64,000 bases of DNA from assembly GCA_028023455.1 (NCBI GenBank), contig JAQFVV010000286.1:126001-190000 (forward strand), in the 5' to 3' direction. Both the position numbers and the translations under genes were made by a program. Source of the DNA: Epiperipatus broadwayi (taxonomy: Eukaryota > Onychophora > Udeonychophora > Euonychophora > Peripatidae). Shown here one piece after another: positions 39,451 through 51,960 of the stretch (positions within the stretch are counted from its first letter, which is position 1; each line of letters opens with the position of its first letter). Under the pieces are notes generated by a model, which saw only the letters and a program-made list of their open reading frames with translations, had not been told where the DNA came from and did not search any database.

Positions 39451-39500
39451 CAAATATTCCCAGACTAATTTCCACCTAATAACTTTTATCAGTGGTGGGG
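39451..39500 (-). ncRNA. decayed hammerhead in the split repeat
   Basis: On the minus strand CTGATAA (39492-39486) replaces box I CTGATGA, GAAA is kept (39472-39469) and TTAGTC with TGGGAATATT follows. The loss of G in box I should abolish cleavage. Confidence 0.6.
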
Positions 39501-39660
39501 TTATATATTTTTTATGAACAGTATACATGGATCTTTGGCTTTCATATTTCCTTCCTCTAGAAGAAATCAATAAACCTATTCATTTTTTTAATCCAGCCCT
39601 ATTTATTGGCATAGTTAAATAGATCTGAAACCAGTTCAGTTTCTATATATTATGAAGACT

Positions 39661-41031
39661 GGAGTCAATAGTCCTATATCAGTAAGTTATCACATAACCA
39701 ACTAGTCATCACGTTATCTCTCCTTAGATATTTGTATTACTACTCTCATTATTTTTGCCTTAATGTAGAAACTAAAATGTGGTTGTTGGATATGAGTTAG
39801 CATTGATGGGAATTTATTAAGTACCATCATCTATTGTTTACTAAAGCTTAAACGAGAAGGTATTAAAGCGGTGAGAATATTAATGAATGGAAAGATGTAA
39901 GCACATATAATGTGATGACTTTTTGGTAACATATGTAAATTAATTATATAAATATTCATTTTAACTTTAATGTATCTGTGTAGCCACAAAAATTTGTAAT
40001 ATAACAGTATGTCACTTATTCTAAAATAAATATTTAATTACATTGTTTTAAATTATTCATCAATTATCATCTCATTTTTGTGAACGTTACAAATTATTTA
40101 AATAGCTTATTTACTTTGTCTATTTTATTATTAAGATTATAATAATTTTTTAATTATGCAAGAATTTATATAATATTTTATATATTTCTAAACTTTCTTT
40201 TACATTCTCAAGAGATAACTTTTAACTTTTAAAAGTTTATTTTCTTCATTAATAATAATTGAATTTAAAGTCGATTTTTTTTTAAATTATTTAATACCAT
40301 TAAGGAATGTATTTAGATATTGAAAATACATTTTAAATGTTTTAAAATTAAGTAATCCTTAAGGATTTGTATTTATTTATTATATTTTTTTTAATAATTA
40401 AAGTTTGAAATTAAGTGAGTCAATCATATTTTTGATAAATTTAGTCAGTATACTTTGTATATTATATACTGTAGCACACCGGATTATTGACAAAACATCA
40501 TTTATAATTAATATGTCTAAATATTTTTCTTTCACTTTTGTCTATATACATTACGACATAACCAACAAAAGGTACATCAGTGATTGACATATCTACTCAT
40601 ATATTATTACAATGACCCTAAATGTTATGGTATCTCTCAAAATTGATGTCATTGATCCAAACATTAATCTGAATCACTCTACCTATGAAGCCAAAATAAG
40701 CTCATAGTCAAATTAGTAATGAAGTTATTTCTCAATATTAATAATTTATATATATCCATTAGAATTAATCAATAATAAAAATATAACAACTACTAAATGA
40801 GACTATGAGAAATATTGTATATAATCCAAACAACTTAGACAACTGGTCATAAAGATGATCCGATCCATTCATCTTGAATAAAGTTTCTTATCCACAAACT
40901 TTATTATCAATTATAAACTCATTTTTTCTAAACAAATAAAACCAATTTCACTTACAATCTGAATATTTAAATTTATATCTTTGTTGTTTTGCACCACTAA
41001 ATTTCACTCACAAAATAATATTATAAGATAT
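39661..41031. other. AT-rich DNA, nothing recognised
   Basis: No gene that I can support. A 60-codon frame at 40405-40587 has no recognisable motif. Confidence 0.55.
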
Positions 41032-41046
41032 AACTAATGATAATTA

Positions 41047-41154
41047 GTCTTGCATTTGTGGTGAGAGGTCAGCGCGACTGCCTTGCACTTGCAGGCAGTT
41101 GCCTGGGTTGCGGGTTCGCGTCCCGGCCGATGCTATGACACTTAAAAAAAAAAA
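41047..41154 (+). mobile_element. tRNA-derived SINE with 15-bp target duplication
   Basis: A GC-rich 95-base head resembles a tRNA gene. A-box-like GGTCAGCGCGACTGCC is followed by a stem CTGCCT/AGGCAG in the anticodon-arm position. The B box GGTTCGCGTCC sits in a T arm with GCGGG/CCCGG pairing. A tail of about 13 A follows. AACTAATGATAATTA is present at 41032-41046 and again at 41155-41169, a perfect target-site duplication typical of LINE-mobilised SINEs. RNA polymerase III would transcribe it from the internal promoter. Confidence 0.9.
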
Positions 41155-41169
41155 AACTAATGATAATTA

Positions 41170-41639
41170 TGTCATTAGATAATGTAATAGATGAGATACT
41201 TTTTGGATTTAAAACTAAATGCTATTTTTAAAGCATTCTAATCCTACTGGTAAATATTAAAACGAGAGACTGAGCTTAAATCCATTTTTAAAAGTAAATT
41301 CTTTTAACAGAATATTAATTAATTGTTTTAAATAATAAAACTAGGATCAATAATAATAATAATTTTGGGAAAAGGGACTTTACTGTTTTTTGGCACAAAG
41401 AAATAAAATAAAACAGATGTATTAGATATACATATGAGTAATTAGTTTAAGAAGATATTAATTCAGTTAATGTTAAAGTTTCTTATAAACATGCAAGTAC
41501 ATTTTAATACCTAATTTTTTCAGTGATCTTATTATAAGTGATTTACTTAAAAGGGAACACTTGGCATTTTCTACTTGGCAGAAAAATATCGTAAGTGTAA
41601 AACTTTATAATAAAAATAAAGATCTGAAGACAGATATTC
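41170..41639. other. AT-rich DNA between SINE and LINE
   Basis: Nothing recognised in these 470 bases. Confidence 0.55.
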
Positions 41640-42167
41640 AAAAACTGACAAGAAGACTTAAAAAGTGATTAGTGGATTAAAACGGCAAAAAAAAATACAG
41701 TCAGACATTCATGGATCATGTTCATTCTAAATCTTTTTTGCTGGATTGAAGCAACATATTGACCTGAGAAACATTATCCCCATTTCTATTAAATATATGA
41801 TTATCTTGATATTTAGAACAGATGGAAAAAGTATTTTGATCAACTTTTGAATAATGATACAAGAATTGAGATGACACCTTTCAATGATGTATACTTTTTA
41901 TCTATTTTGGACAAAATTTTCATCCAGCTTAATGAAGTCGAAACAATTTTTAAAGATGTTTTGTGTTCAAATTTTTAAACACAAATGAAATAGGCAAAAC
42001 TGCAGTAATTATTATGAAATTTCATTACAGAAAAAGTACTTTCAAAAATTTAGTTGAATAGGTTGCTTCCAATTATAAATAAATGGTTACTAGAGAATCA
42101 GTGTGATTTTAGAGAATCAACAAACACTATAGACATAATCTTTGTTGCAAGGCATATGCAAAAAAAT

Positions 42168-42202
<35 letters not shown>

Positions 42203-42208
42203 TATATC

Positions 42209-42252
<44 letters not shown>

Positions 42253-43150
42253 AAAGATATATAAGTGCTCCAACATTATTTTCATTTTTTATTATAAAGA
42301 GCATTGGAAATGCTTATAGGTAACTTAATCAGGGATCGAGATTTTGGATTTACAATAGGCTGATAATTGTGCTATTTTTGGTAATTCAAAAGATGATTTA
42401 CAAAATGTTCTTAATGTGTTCTCTCACATAAAGATTTTGGTTTATTAAATCAACTTCCTTATCAACCAGTGACTGAATAAAACATTTCAGCAACATTTAG
42501 CTTAAAATGGTGATCGACTTGAGAATGTAAACTAATTTAAATACTTTAAGTAGAAGAGTAGCCTTAGATATTGAGGTATAACATATAAATTAGTGAGATG
42601 CTGCTGCTTTTAATAATCAAAGAGATAGATTATTTCATCATAAAAAATAACTATTACAACTAAATTAGCTTTTTATCAAACTGTTATTTTATCAAATTTA
42701 TTGTATGGAAGTTAAACTTGGACACTCTATTGGTGTAATTAAAAGACTTTTGAAAAGATTCACTTAAGGGTGGTCTATAAAATTATTAAAATACAATGGC
42801 AATCTCATTAAATCAATTAATATATTCTTCAGCTTTCTGGATATAATACTATTTAATCATCTATTGTAAAATCAGAACTTTGTTGCAATGGACATGTAAA
42901 ACAAAAGAACAATGGATGACTTCCTAAATGTAATTTAGAGTGATCTTGAGCTTGATATTTATGGAGAAGTAGACCTCATTTACAATAAGGATTACCTCAT
43001 AGCCATTCTAAAGAAATGCAATGTCAATTGTTTCCATTTGGGAAGATAGGGCATAGAAGAGAATACATTAAAGAGCTATAGTTTGATATGATGTTGAAAT
43101 AGTTTTAAAAAAAAGTTTTCTGATAAGGAAATTAAAAGGCACCTTAGTAA
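41640..43150 (+). pseudogene. LINE ORF2 (RT) remnant, plus strand
   Basis: Translation in shifting frames follows a known LINE ORF2 order. RWKKYFDQLLN lies near 41825. LNRLLPIINKW...QCDFRESTNTIDIIF at 42050-42135 matches the RT finger region. After an (AT)n tract comes the YADD region, degraded to AD.CAIFGNS with DDLQNVLNVF and KDFGL at 42358-42440. Then come YQTVILSNLLYG and TWTLY at about 42672-42735, KIIKIQWQ at about 42780, and a decayed tail to about 43150. Several stops and frameshifts kill it. The endonuclease half is not seen. The order resembles CR1/Jockey-group LINEs. An apparent 89-codon ORF at 42054-42323 is this RT segment plus microsatellite. Confidence 0.8.
42171..42249. repeat. 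(AT)n tract inside the LINE RT
   Basis: An AT dinucleotide tract interrupted by ATCATTT. It lies within the LINE coding remnant, so it expanded after the element died. Confidence 0.95.
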
Positions 43151-43285
43151 AATATTAAGTAGACAGAAAAATAAACAACCATATTCTATATGTTGATGTA
43201 TTTGTAGTTCACAAATTGGTTTGTATAGTCATTAGAAAAGTGATTTCTAGAATATTTTTCTTTTTTTTTTCTTTTTATAGTTAGT

Positions 43286-43493
43286 ATTGCCATAATCGTT
43301 GGTAAGCAGCTGTTTTTATCATCATCATCATCACCATCATAATCATCATTATTATTAGTAGTAGTAGTATTAGTAGTAGTAGTAGTAGTAGTAGCATTGC
43401 CATAATCATTGGTAAGCAGCTATTTTTATCATTATCATCACGATCATCATCATCATCATCATTATTATTATTATTATTGTTGTTGTTGTTGTT
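43286..43493. repeat. compound trinucleotide microsatellite with a duplicated 35-bp flank
   Basis: A 35-base segment starting ATTGCCATAATC occurs at 43286-43320 and again at 43396-43430. Each is followed by ATC/ATT, GTA and finally TTG trinucleotide runs. On the minus strand this is where the LINE pseudogene next door should end, and CR1/L2-like LINEs often end in microsatellites. Confidence 0.9.
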
Positions 43494-43743
43494 TCAAAAA
43501 GGAACTTTATTCAAACTAGAAGAGCAGATTACATTAATATTTTCCGTATACATGTGTTTACATAAATATTTGTGAGGATTATGTATATTGTGTCTATCTA
43601 AGTTCTTCACAAGTCTTTACAAATATAAACTGGATGAGCGATGCATTATTTGTTCTAAAATTATAAAACTAAATTCATATTGCCTCCGTTAATTTTTTTA
43701 ACTCCATTGGTTTTCTTTAAATTATTTCTCAAAGTTATCTTAT

Positions 43744-46700
43744 TTACATGGGGATAATTAAGACACATGTATACGGTATATTATTATTATTCGATGTCTG
43801 TATTTTTTCAAAGCAATATACGTAATTATATAATTGAATATTTATAATTACTGTATTTATAAATATATATATATATATTGCATTTATGCTTTGTAACAGT
43901 TTATTAGTCTTTAGACATTGGTTTTGTAAGCTGGGGTATGTTTCTGTTGGCAATATTTCGTATGTTTTATTATCATCTATCGATTCTTGGATTGTGTGAT
44001 GTTCATTTTCTTGCATTCTCTTTTTGAATATATTAAGTGATTTGAATAATGGCAGAACTATTAGAGATTTGAGCTTTGTTTTATGAGTGACCAAGTGGCC
44101 ATGAAATGTTGGGTGTGGTATTTTATTGTCTCTGTTTTTTAATTGTGCTAATTTGTTGTGAAATGTTGATGTCAGCTTGTATTATTGCCAAAAATGAATG
44201 TGCATCATGTGCACCAAAATGCATAGAGCATGAAAGTTGCTGAATGGACTGTAGGGATGGATGTTCTGGAGAATGGGCTTATGATATCCTGCAGGGAGAT
44301 GTCTGGTTATCTGTATGTATTAGTTATTTTGTGCTGAATGTTGTTTAATGCTGAGCAGTTGTAAAACACATGCTGTTGAGTTTCTTCAGCTTGGTGGCAT
44401 AGTGTGCAGAAGGAGTCTATTTTGTATACAAGCATCTGTATCTTAGGAAGTATGATGATGTTGGAAAGACATATAGATTTAGTCTAAGGAGAAAGTCAAA
44501 GAATTTGGGCTCCATGGACCATTTTTTAAATTTTTTAAGCAGCTGTCAGTTGTTTATTATGAGCATCTGGGTGGAAATTTCTGGTATATGTCCTGGTATA
44601 CCATTGCATAGATCTGCCAATATGAATATTTTGTTGCCAGTGATATTTAAGTATGTGTATTTCTAAACTGGTTTATAACTGATGATAGATAGCGATGTCT
44701 GAGGGTGGCTATTATAAGGTTTGCAGTTTTCTGTATTTGAAATATATCTATGTTGTGTAACCCAAACCATTGTGTATTGCTGGGTAACTATAGAATTTTG
44801 AAGATAGTGGCACTGTCTTTCTATTCCATAGAAATTTAATGCAAAATGAAGAGATTTATGATGTGAAGGTTTTAGAGAATTTAATTATGGGAGAAAGTAG
44901 ATAATATTGGTGATCACCAGCTGATTGAACAATTGTACTTTAGCATATATTGAGAGGTATGCTTTTGATAGTAAAACAGCGATTGTTCTGCTTCATTTTT
45001 TAACTTGTTCTGGATTTTGTGCTTCATTGCATTTGTCCCCATGTAGAAAGGAAAGCCAAGAAAGTCAGATAGTTTGCCTTGGAAAATTTATCTGCATGGT
45101 TTACTGGTGTATAGAGACAAGGTAGCAGTCTTGTTCTGATTAAATTTTAGATAGTGTGTTGATTGGAAATCTTAGAGTATTTCCTGTAGTATTAGTATCT
45201 GCTTTCTAGATGGAAGAAAGACTGTGATGTCATCCACATATGCAAGACAGTCTATATGTTGTGATATGTCTGGTTTTTTAATGCCTTTGATATTCTGCTG
45301 GATTTTGAGTATAAATGGGTTGATGAAAAAGGAGATAGCAGTGAGCTGAATGGGGAGCCTTGGGATATGGTTTGTGTGGAAATGAATGATAAAAAAAGTT
45401 TTGCCATTGAGTGTAACATGGATGTCTCTGCTAAGTAAGAGGTTTGTAAGCAGGTACAGATGAGTTTATGGAATTGTGGTGTCAGCTAGCATGCTAATTA
45501 ATGTATTAATGTCAACTGAGTCAAAAGCTGCTGCTATACAAGTTGAACTATAATTGGTGCATACTTCTTCTGGTTCTGAACTGACTTCAAGACCACTTTG
45601 AATATCATAATAGCTTGTGCAGTTGATGATTGCTTTTCTTGGAAAGTGGACATGTGAAATTGGTGGTAGAATGTATAACTCTAGGCTGTCTTTGAGTAAT
45701 TTTTCAATTATTTTAATGGTAAGTGGTCCCATTGAGATGAGTTAGAGGTTGGGTAATATTGATGTGGGAATATATTTCTTGTTGAAAGGGACTATTGTGA
45801 TTGGGTATAAACCCTGGATCTCATGTAACTTCTTTGATAGGTGATTTGTAAGGTCACACTGATATTGGGTAGTGAACTGACTGAGATGTGCAAAGGCAAA
45901 TTTGGAGATTTCATGTGCTCCTGAGTGACATGCATTAGCAAATTCTATTATGTTAAATGGGGTGTGTGTTTTGGTTTCTAAAAACATCAGAAATAAATTT
46001 GAGTGGGTGGTATGTTTTTAGGTTTTGTTTGAAATGATGATTGATAGTGTTTTACATGTTATTTCTTGTATATGTGATTCCTGATCTGTGAGTGCCTTTG
46101 GCATTCTGACAGTAGATGGTAGCCCATGGGCCAGGGAATGTATTTCCTTGTCCATGTATGATGTTGGCTGAGGTAGATGTTACTTTTTATTGCTATATAG
46201 TTTTTCAGATAGTTACAGATGTTACTGTATGCTTGTGGAAGCTTGAGTATATGTTGTTAACTGGTATGTGTTAGGTTTATCATTGTAATCCATCTATGTA
46301 TTCCATCAGCCAGAGCTAACAATCTTGAGAATGGGAAGGGATTTGCATGTAATGTGCTATATTAAATGGTAAAATATTTATAAATGCTAGATATCTTTGG
46401 ATGGGGGGTAAGTTGCATATTTTTGATTTTGTGAATCATTATATAAGTTTATGAAAAAATAAATTCTGGGGTGGCAGTTGGAAGCAGTATTCTGGTTGTT
46501 TTTCCATGTGTAAGTGCAGTTTTTTGGATTTCTGCCAGGTTAATCAACATGGTTTGTGCAGAGTGATCAGAGAAAGGAGATGGCTTGATGTTTAGGCTGA
46601 TTTGATGGTGTAAGATAAATGAATAAAAACACAGATCAATCTTTGATGTATGACAACCATTGTAAAAGGTAATGGTATCACTTGACAGAAGAAAATCATC

Positions 46701-47160
46701 AACACCTATATGTGGAATTGATATTTGATGTAGCCACTTATATCTTAATATTTCATATTGATATCCCTGATTAGTATAGTTGGATGTGTACTACAGCCAA
46801 ATAAAAAGTTTGTTTAATATGATGTTTGAGACAATTGCAGGACCAAATGGGATATACACAAATATAATGTTTAGTGTGATGATTTGATAACTAAAAGTTA
46901 CTATTAATAGATTTGCATCAATATATATGATTTTGAATGACTCAAATGAACAAACTGGTTTTATAAGCAGTCCAGTATCCCTTGAGGGAGATGATGTGTC
47001 TCTAGATCATGCACAGTAACTTCCCCTACTTAGATGTACTGAGGATCAATTTGTGTGCCACTATAGCTTTTTGTTTCTAGAAGTCCTAGTATATGAGGTT
47101 GTGTGATCTTTACTCATTGTTTTAGTTGATGTATTTTTGTCAATTGAGGTTATGTTAATT
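43744..47160 (-). pseudogene. LINE with AP endonuclease, RT and zinc motif, minus strand
   Basis: Reading downward from 47160, shifting frames give an AP-type endonuclease. PHILGLLETK (about 47090) carries the catalytic Glu, TGLLIK follows near 46990, SKIDLCFY near 46630, and SDH near 46560. The RT begins with the open segments 45987-45742 and 45732-45466 (IEFANACHSGAHEI, then AAFDSVDINTLISML for motif A). Motif B QGSPFS is at about 45350, the active site AYVDDITVF at about 45240, and LKFNQNKT follows. The C-terminal zinc motif CHQAEETQQHVFYNC is at about 44400, and a basic tail (44094-43744) ends it. ORF2 makes and uses the target nick and copies the RNA. At least five stops or frameshifts break it. 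No ORF1 or RNase H was seen. Clade not assigned. Confidence 0.82.
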
Positions 47161-48159
47161 ACATCTGAATTCATTCTAATGTAATAAATTCATGAAATGA
47201 TTGTAACATCATTTGTAATTGCTGGTCCCTTACAGCCATTATTTTGTTTAAACAATGATGTGCCATAGATGAACAATTCCTACCACATATTATCTATTTT
47301 ATTTTATACATCTCTATAGTGATACATTTATGACTACCAGTAACTAGTACATAATATCAAATAATCTAAGTAGTACATAGTAGAAAATTAATTCCTGCCA
47401 TATGTATTGGTTCTTGTTAAGAAACTATTGTAGTTCTGATATTATTTTCTGTATTTTACAATTATTTTATTATTTAATTTTTTGCTAATATCATAACCTG
47501 AAATTGCTTGTGCAGTCAGTTAGTTAAATCTCTTTATTTATAATATTGTATTATCCTCACTTGGCAGAGTCATTTAGTTTTAGAACAGAAATAATAAGAG
47601 TTGAGAATGGTTGGGAGTCTGCAGTAGATTGGGATCCATTCACAACAACTAATTGTAATAATGTTCTTCATTAATAGTTTTCAAATGTTAATTATTTAAA
47701 ATATTTAAGTGTGCATAATTTTAAGTAAAATTTTACTAATAAGATTTAGAAAGGTTTATTTACCATGAATTAATTTATAAATCAATTAACTAAGGTACCA
47801 CCAATGTGTGTTATTTTGTATATACATAAATAAATTATATTTGTCTCATTATTGTTGGCAGTTTGTCATCATTATTTGCAATCATTAACTTAAGTAACAT
47901 AGTTAAGAGTTTTTGTCTCTCCATGACCTTCAGAAGACTGTAAAAGAAAAGGTTATTAGTCTATGATGTCACAAAGTGAAATCCACATGTGGATTCCATT
48001 GAGTCATTTTCATGTGGGTTGCACTAATTCACTGTTACAATATATGTATTGTAATGATCAAGATAAGGGTCAAAATGCATTATAAATAATATATAGGATG
48101 ATGCAAACTTTGCATTCACTAATGAATATGCTAACAGTGTGAAATAAACATAGTGATTT
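47161..48159. other. AT-rich DNA, nothing recognised
   Basis: The LINE's 5' end and any ORF1 would lie here but are not recognisable. A 16-base palindrome AATCCACATGTGGATT occurs near 47980. Confidence 0.5.
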
Positions 48160-48686
48160 AGTTAAATTGTCATTCAAGATCATCAAAATCTGACACCACC
48201 TAATAAATACTATTAGGAAATATGCTATTTTTGCATTAATTGATTTAAAAGATATTCTTCATAATATTTAATAGGTAATGTGACCAATAAATATATCACA
48301 CTCTATCTATAGTATCTGTCAAATCAATGATTACATTTTTTTTCTGAATGCAATAAAACATAGAATTCATGTTCAGACCTGATAATGTCCATATAACACA
48401 AGTTTTACTCCACACTGTTTAAATAAATAACAATAAACCATAATTTGTTTTCAAATTTGTAATAACATGATTTTCAGGACAATTTCTTACTTTAATTTGC
48501 AAGTAAATATTTATTTATTAGAAAACATTTACAAATTATATATACAATAAAACTATTATTAATATTCTTTAAATTATATTTTCTAATTCAAATTGTATTT
48601 CTCTTTATATAATTAACTTTCACCAATGTTATTTTTTAATAGTCTTAATTTTAAATTATTATTTAGTTGAAGTTTCACAATTACAT

Positions 48687-48726
<40 letters not shown>

Positions 48727-49000
48727 ATGTATATATAAATGTATATATATCTCTATATATATATATAAGAGAGATAATAACATTTACACATCCCCCAAAA
48801 TATCCGAAGTTTACTCCTTATTAACTTTAAAATGATAACTTTTTGATCACGTCATATGAAATAAAAATATAATTATATAATTAAGCACTACTTATTTAGT
48901 TGATTTTCAATTTATCATTATTACATATATATTTAAAATATATACTTCAATATAAGTCCTGATAAACATATAAGTAACTACACATATATATTTTTTCAAT
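48160..49000 (+). repeat. dispersed direct repeat, copy 1
   Basis: Aligns with about 52560-53500 in the same orientation. Matching stretches include AATTGATTTAAA, CAATAAAACTATTATTAATAT, TTTAATAGTCT and GATAAACATATAA. Divergence and indels are considerable. Copy 1 contains the (TA)n at 48690-48722. No coding content; family unknown. Confidence 0.72.
48690..48770. repeat. (TA)n cluster flanked by ACATGTGATA/TATCACATGT
   Basis: The TA tract sits between complementary decamers, so the whole block is palindromic and could extrude as a cruciform. Shorter TA runs follow to 48768. Confidence 0.9.
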
Positions 49001-50017
49001 TAATAATAATTTAAAGAGGTGGGCATTCTCTTTGGGTTCTAAATTCTTGTAAATTGTAATTATAAATTTAATTTAATAAAGTATAGCTATCAGATCCTAT
49101 CTAATATAAATGGTAATCTTAATATTAAATATTTTATAGAGATAATTAATTTCAGTTTTTACCTCTGATAAAAAAACCACTACTTTTTAAATATTTCTTT
49201 TCATAATATTGTACATATAGAATGTATTAAGCTATAAACAAAGGAACTACATATTTAACTTTATATAATAAGTTTACATCACATAGAAGTATATTTCAAT
49301 ATAGATTAATGCTAGGATAATTAAAAACTTACATTTTAATTTAAGATTCAAATGACTACAGTGCTGTTTTTAAAAAATAATTAAGTGATTTCCTATTTTA
49401 CGTGAACATTGCCCATAGCAAAACATATTTCTACATTCATGCATATGCATTATATACTGTTATGACTATTGTGCTCTTGGACTAAATTACTAAAATTTTA
49501 ATATTACCTCAATACATCTCTTTTAGTTTTGTTTGTTTTTATCCATATTTTAAAAGGATACACTTTTAAAAGAATTAACATTTTAACCAGTACTAAAGAA
49601 TAAATTAAACAGCAAATTAAATTTCTTCTATTAACTCAGTTGAAAGAAAGAAACAAAATGACCATTTACCTTTCCCTTAGTATATTTTAATTAATTTTCA
49701 ATATTTATATATAATTTTAAATATAATATATAGTTAACTATGACTATATGTATATTCAGAAGTCAGAGAAAAGATAATATTTATAATATAAATCTTAATT
49801 ATTTTTTTAAAAAAATTAATATCACTTAATTATGTATATTTAACTGTGGTCAAACATTGCTTTGCAGAAATTCCTTCAGTAGTTTATTTCAAAGATTCAG
49901 CGTTCATACTCTACTTTGCTCTCAAAGACATTATCTGGCTTGCAAGATTGTGTAATGAAAGTTGGTGTATAAATACTCACTAATTTATTAGCATATTTTT
50001 TTCAGCTATATTGTGAA
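49001..50017. other. AT-rich DNA, nothing recognised
   Basis: No gene found. The last bases, a T run ending TTTTTTTCAG at about 50005, look like a splice acceptor just before the PLE fragment. This could be coincidence in AT-rich DNA. Confidence 0.5.
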
Positions 50018-50212
50018 TTGGAACTTCCTCAGGGTAGCATATTCAAGCAAGAGCTCAACCACAGATTTGAACCCTCCGAGGCTGATATATTATGCACAGA
50101 AAGGAATGACATCAAGAGAAAAATCAAGGAAGCTTGTTTTATCACCAATGATATCAACTCAATAAATAGAAAAGACACTTGTTTGGGCATTTCCAGGAAA
50201 TGGATAATATAG
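50018..50212 (+). pseudogene. PLE endonuclease C-terminal fragment
   Basis: A 64-codon frame contains NHRFEPSEADILCTER, then KRKIKEACFI, then NSINRKD. This pattern, H-x-F then a Glu, a basic KIKEA helix and a closing N-x-N-R segment, fits the last part of the GIY-YIG endonuclease domain of Penelope-like elements, after the YIG core. The core itself and the RT are missing on both sides. The frame is open and less AT-rich than its surroundings, so it is either a young scrap or under some constraint. The alternative is an exon of an unknown gene, given the acceptor-like sequence just upstream. Confidence 0.6.
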
Positions 50213-51479
50213 GAGATAGTTTTGCATACATTTGCATATAATGACATTAATAATCTAAGAGACTATGATTATGGAGTAACAAAACTCTGAAAAGGCTTAG
50301 TCTGTAGAAATTATGATATTGAAAGCCTACAGAAATTATATAAAAAAGTTTCACCGCAATGCATCAGAGTGTTATTAATTACAAATATTGAATACAAAAT
50401 AAACTTCAGGCAGCTGGTAGCTTTTCCTACTTTTTAGTTACTAAACATTATAGTCCGCTTCAAAGAGCAGTAGTATACAGAGAGCAAGAGAAAGATTCTA
50501 AATGAATTCCTATTTATATGACTCTCACTAACCTTACATATTTTTATGATCTTAATTATGTTAAATTACATTTAATTAAAAATACATATACTATCATTAT
50601 CTAATTAATTAACTGAAGTGTATAGCATTAATTATTTTATTTTTTAATGTATTAAGATGTTAGTTAATTTTATTATGTTGTTTTTGAAGTAAGCACACAT
50701 TCTAACATACATACTTTACTTATAATTTTAATTAAACTTTTTTATAATTGTAAATCTTTTAATTTCTGATTTAAAAAAACTAGTTATATTATTTTATTTT
50801 ATATTATAAAATATTCTTATTTAGCTTTTTTAAATTAAATTTTTTATATTTTAATAATAACTAATCTATTATATTATTATTTTCAAATATATATTATAAA
50901 ATACTATTTTTAAAACCTTTTTAAAAAAGAATTACAATGTTACATTTATTATTGAGCCATAAATTGGTAATAATTGAAAGTTTGCAAGTCTTTCACATGC
51001 GCAATTTTCTCTCAGACAGCCAATCAGATTTTAAACAATAACTCCCCCATGTAGAAGACATCATAGATGACCATTAAATAGATATTGTATTATCTATTTT
51101 ATGCACTTAAAAACAAAACAAATAGATAAAAATGACTGATCATGTGTTTTTCCTTATCTTTTTTTATATGATTTTATATATTTTTCTGCAAAATTTTTTC
51201 ATCCTCATTAGTTATTGACCTAGTGGTTCTCTATTCTGTGACAACTGAAGAGAAGAATTATCTCTCCTGCTAGTGATTTTTTTTTTTAGGTGCTGGATAA
51301 TTTTGATGCCTAAACATGTACATTTTTGTTCTAATCCCTTAAATCTAGTTCAGAATCATGGATTGCAGATGTACTAATAGGAATTTGTGATGCTTTATTT
51401 TTATGTTTAATCCTGGTTGAGGATTTTCCTATCAGCTGCATTCATCCATTTAAATTTTAAATCTCTATTTATCTTTTCT
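50213..51479. other. AT-rich DNA, nothing recognised
   Basis: A CCAAT word at about 51017 stands in a slightly less AT-rich patch (50990-51060). No gene follows it. Confidence 0.5.
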
Positions 51480-51960
51480 GTCAATTCCAATTTCATTTGT
51501 TTTTGGACATCCTTTGTTTAGTTCCATATGCCCTTATCCCATCTCTATTTTTTCTATTATTTATACCTGCTCACTTTCTGTGTTTTTCTCCAACTGTTTT
51601 TGATCATTCTTTATCTTCATTATAATTGTTCTTTTTCATTATTTCTATCTGCTTTTGTTCATTTGCTATCTTTTGTTCTATTGGTCTTGATCCCTCTTAT
51701 TTTTTGTTCTTTTGCTCTTGTACATCTTCTATCTTTTGATTTTTTAATTTCCATATGCATTTGCTCACACTCTGTTTTCTGTTCTAATTGTTTTAATTTA
51801 TCTTTTGTTCTAATTACTTTTATCTATCTTTTATCATTTAATTCAGTAATTCCCTCTGCTTTTGAATGCTGACTATCTTTTGTACTAGTTGTTTTTTTTT
51901 ATTTTCTATCATTCCACCTTCATTTTTTTTGCCAGCCTTCTATTTTTTGTGTAATTGTTT
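51480..51960 (-). pseudogene. possible coiled-coil protein remnant, gag-like
   Basis: The plus strand is a pyrimidine-rich run full of TATCTTTTGTTCT-like words. Read on the minus strand in changing frames it gives Glu/Lys/Gln-rich pieces such as IEQKIANEQKQIEIMKK, with several stops. Such sequence is common in the N-terminal coiled coils of arthropod gypsy Gag proteins, but a degenerate simple repeat would look the same. Confidence 0.3.

Larger units (their letters stand above)
38271..39660 (-). mobile_element. second, diverged hammerhead repeat, split by a MITE
   Basis: Ignoring the MITE at 38339-39438, the minus strand aligns with modules B and A of 6915-7200. The B part shows a match around ACTGAACTGGTTTCAGA (about 39640-39620). 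The hammerhead region follows at 39500-39451. After the interruption come GATAGGAGTTT and TTATGGCATCTA, matching GATAGGAATTT and TCTGGCATCCAT. It is strongly diverged and not functional. Outer edges are approximate. Confidence 0.68.

Noticed and set aside
41059-41135. Functional tRNA gene
   Set aside because: B box and T arm are good, but no full acceptor stem forms, and the poly(A) plus target duplication show a SINE insertion.
45466-45987. Possible stand-alone host genes of 81-88 codons
   Set aside because: Both frames are consecutive parts of one LINE RT domain interrupted by a frameshift.
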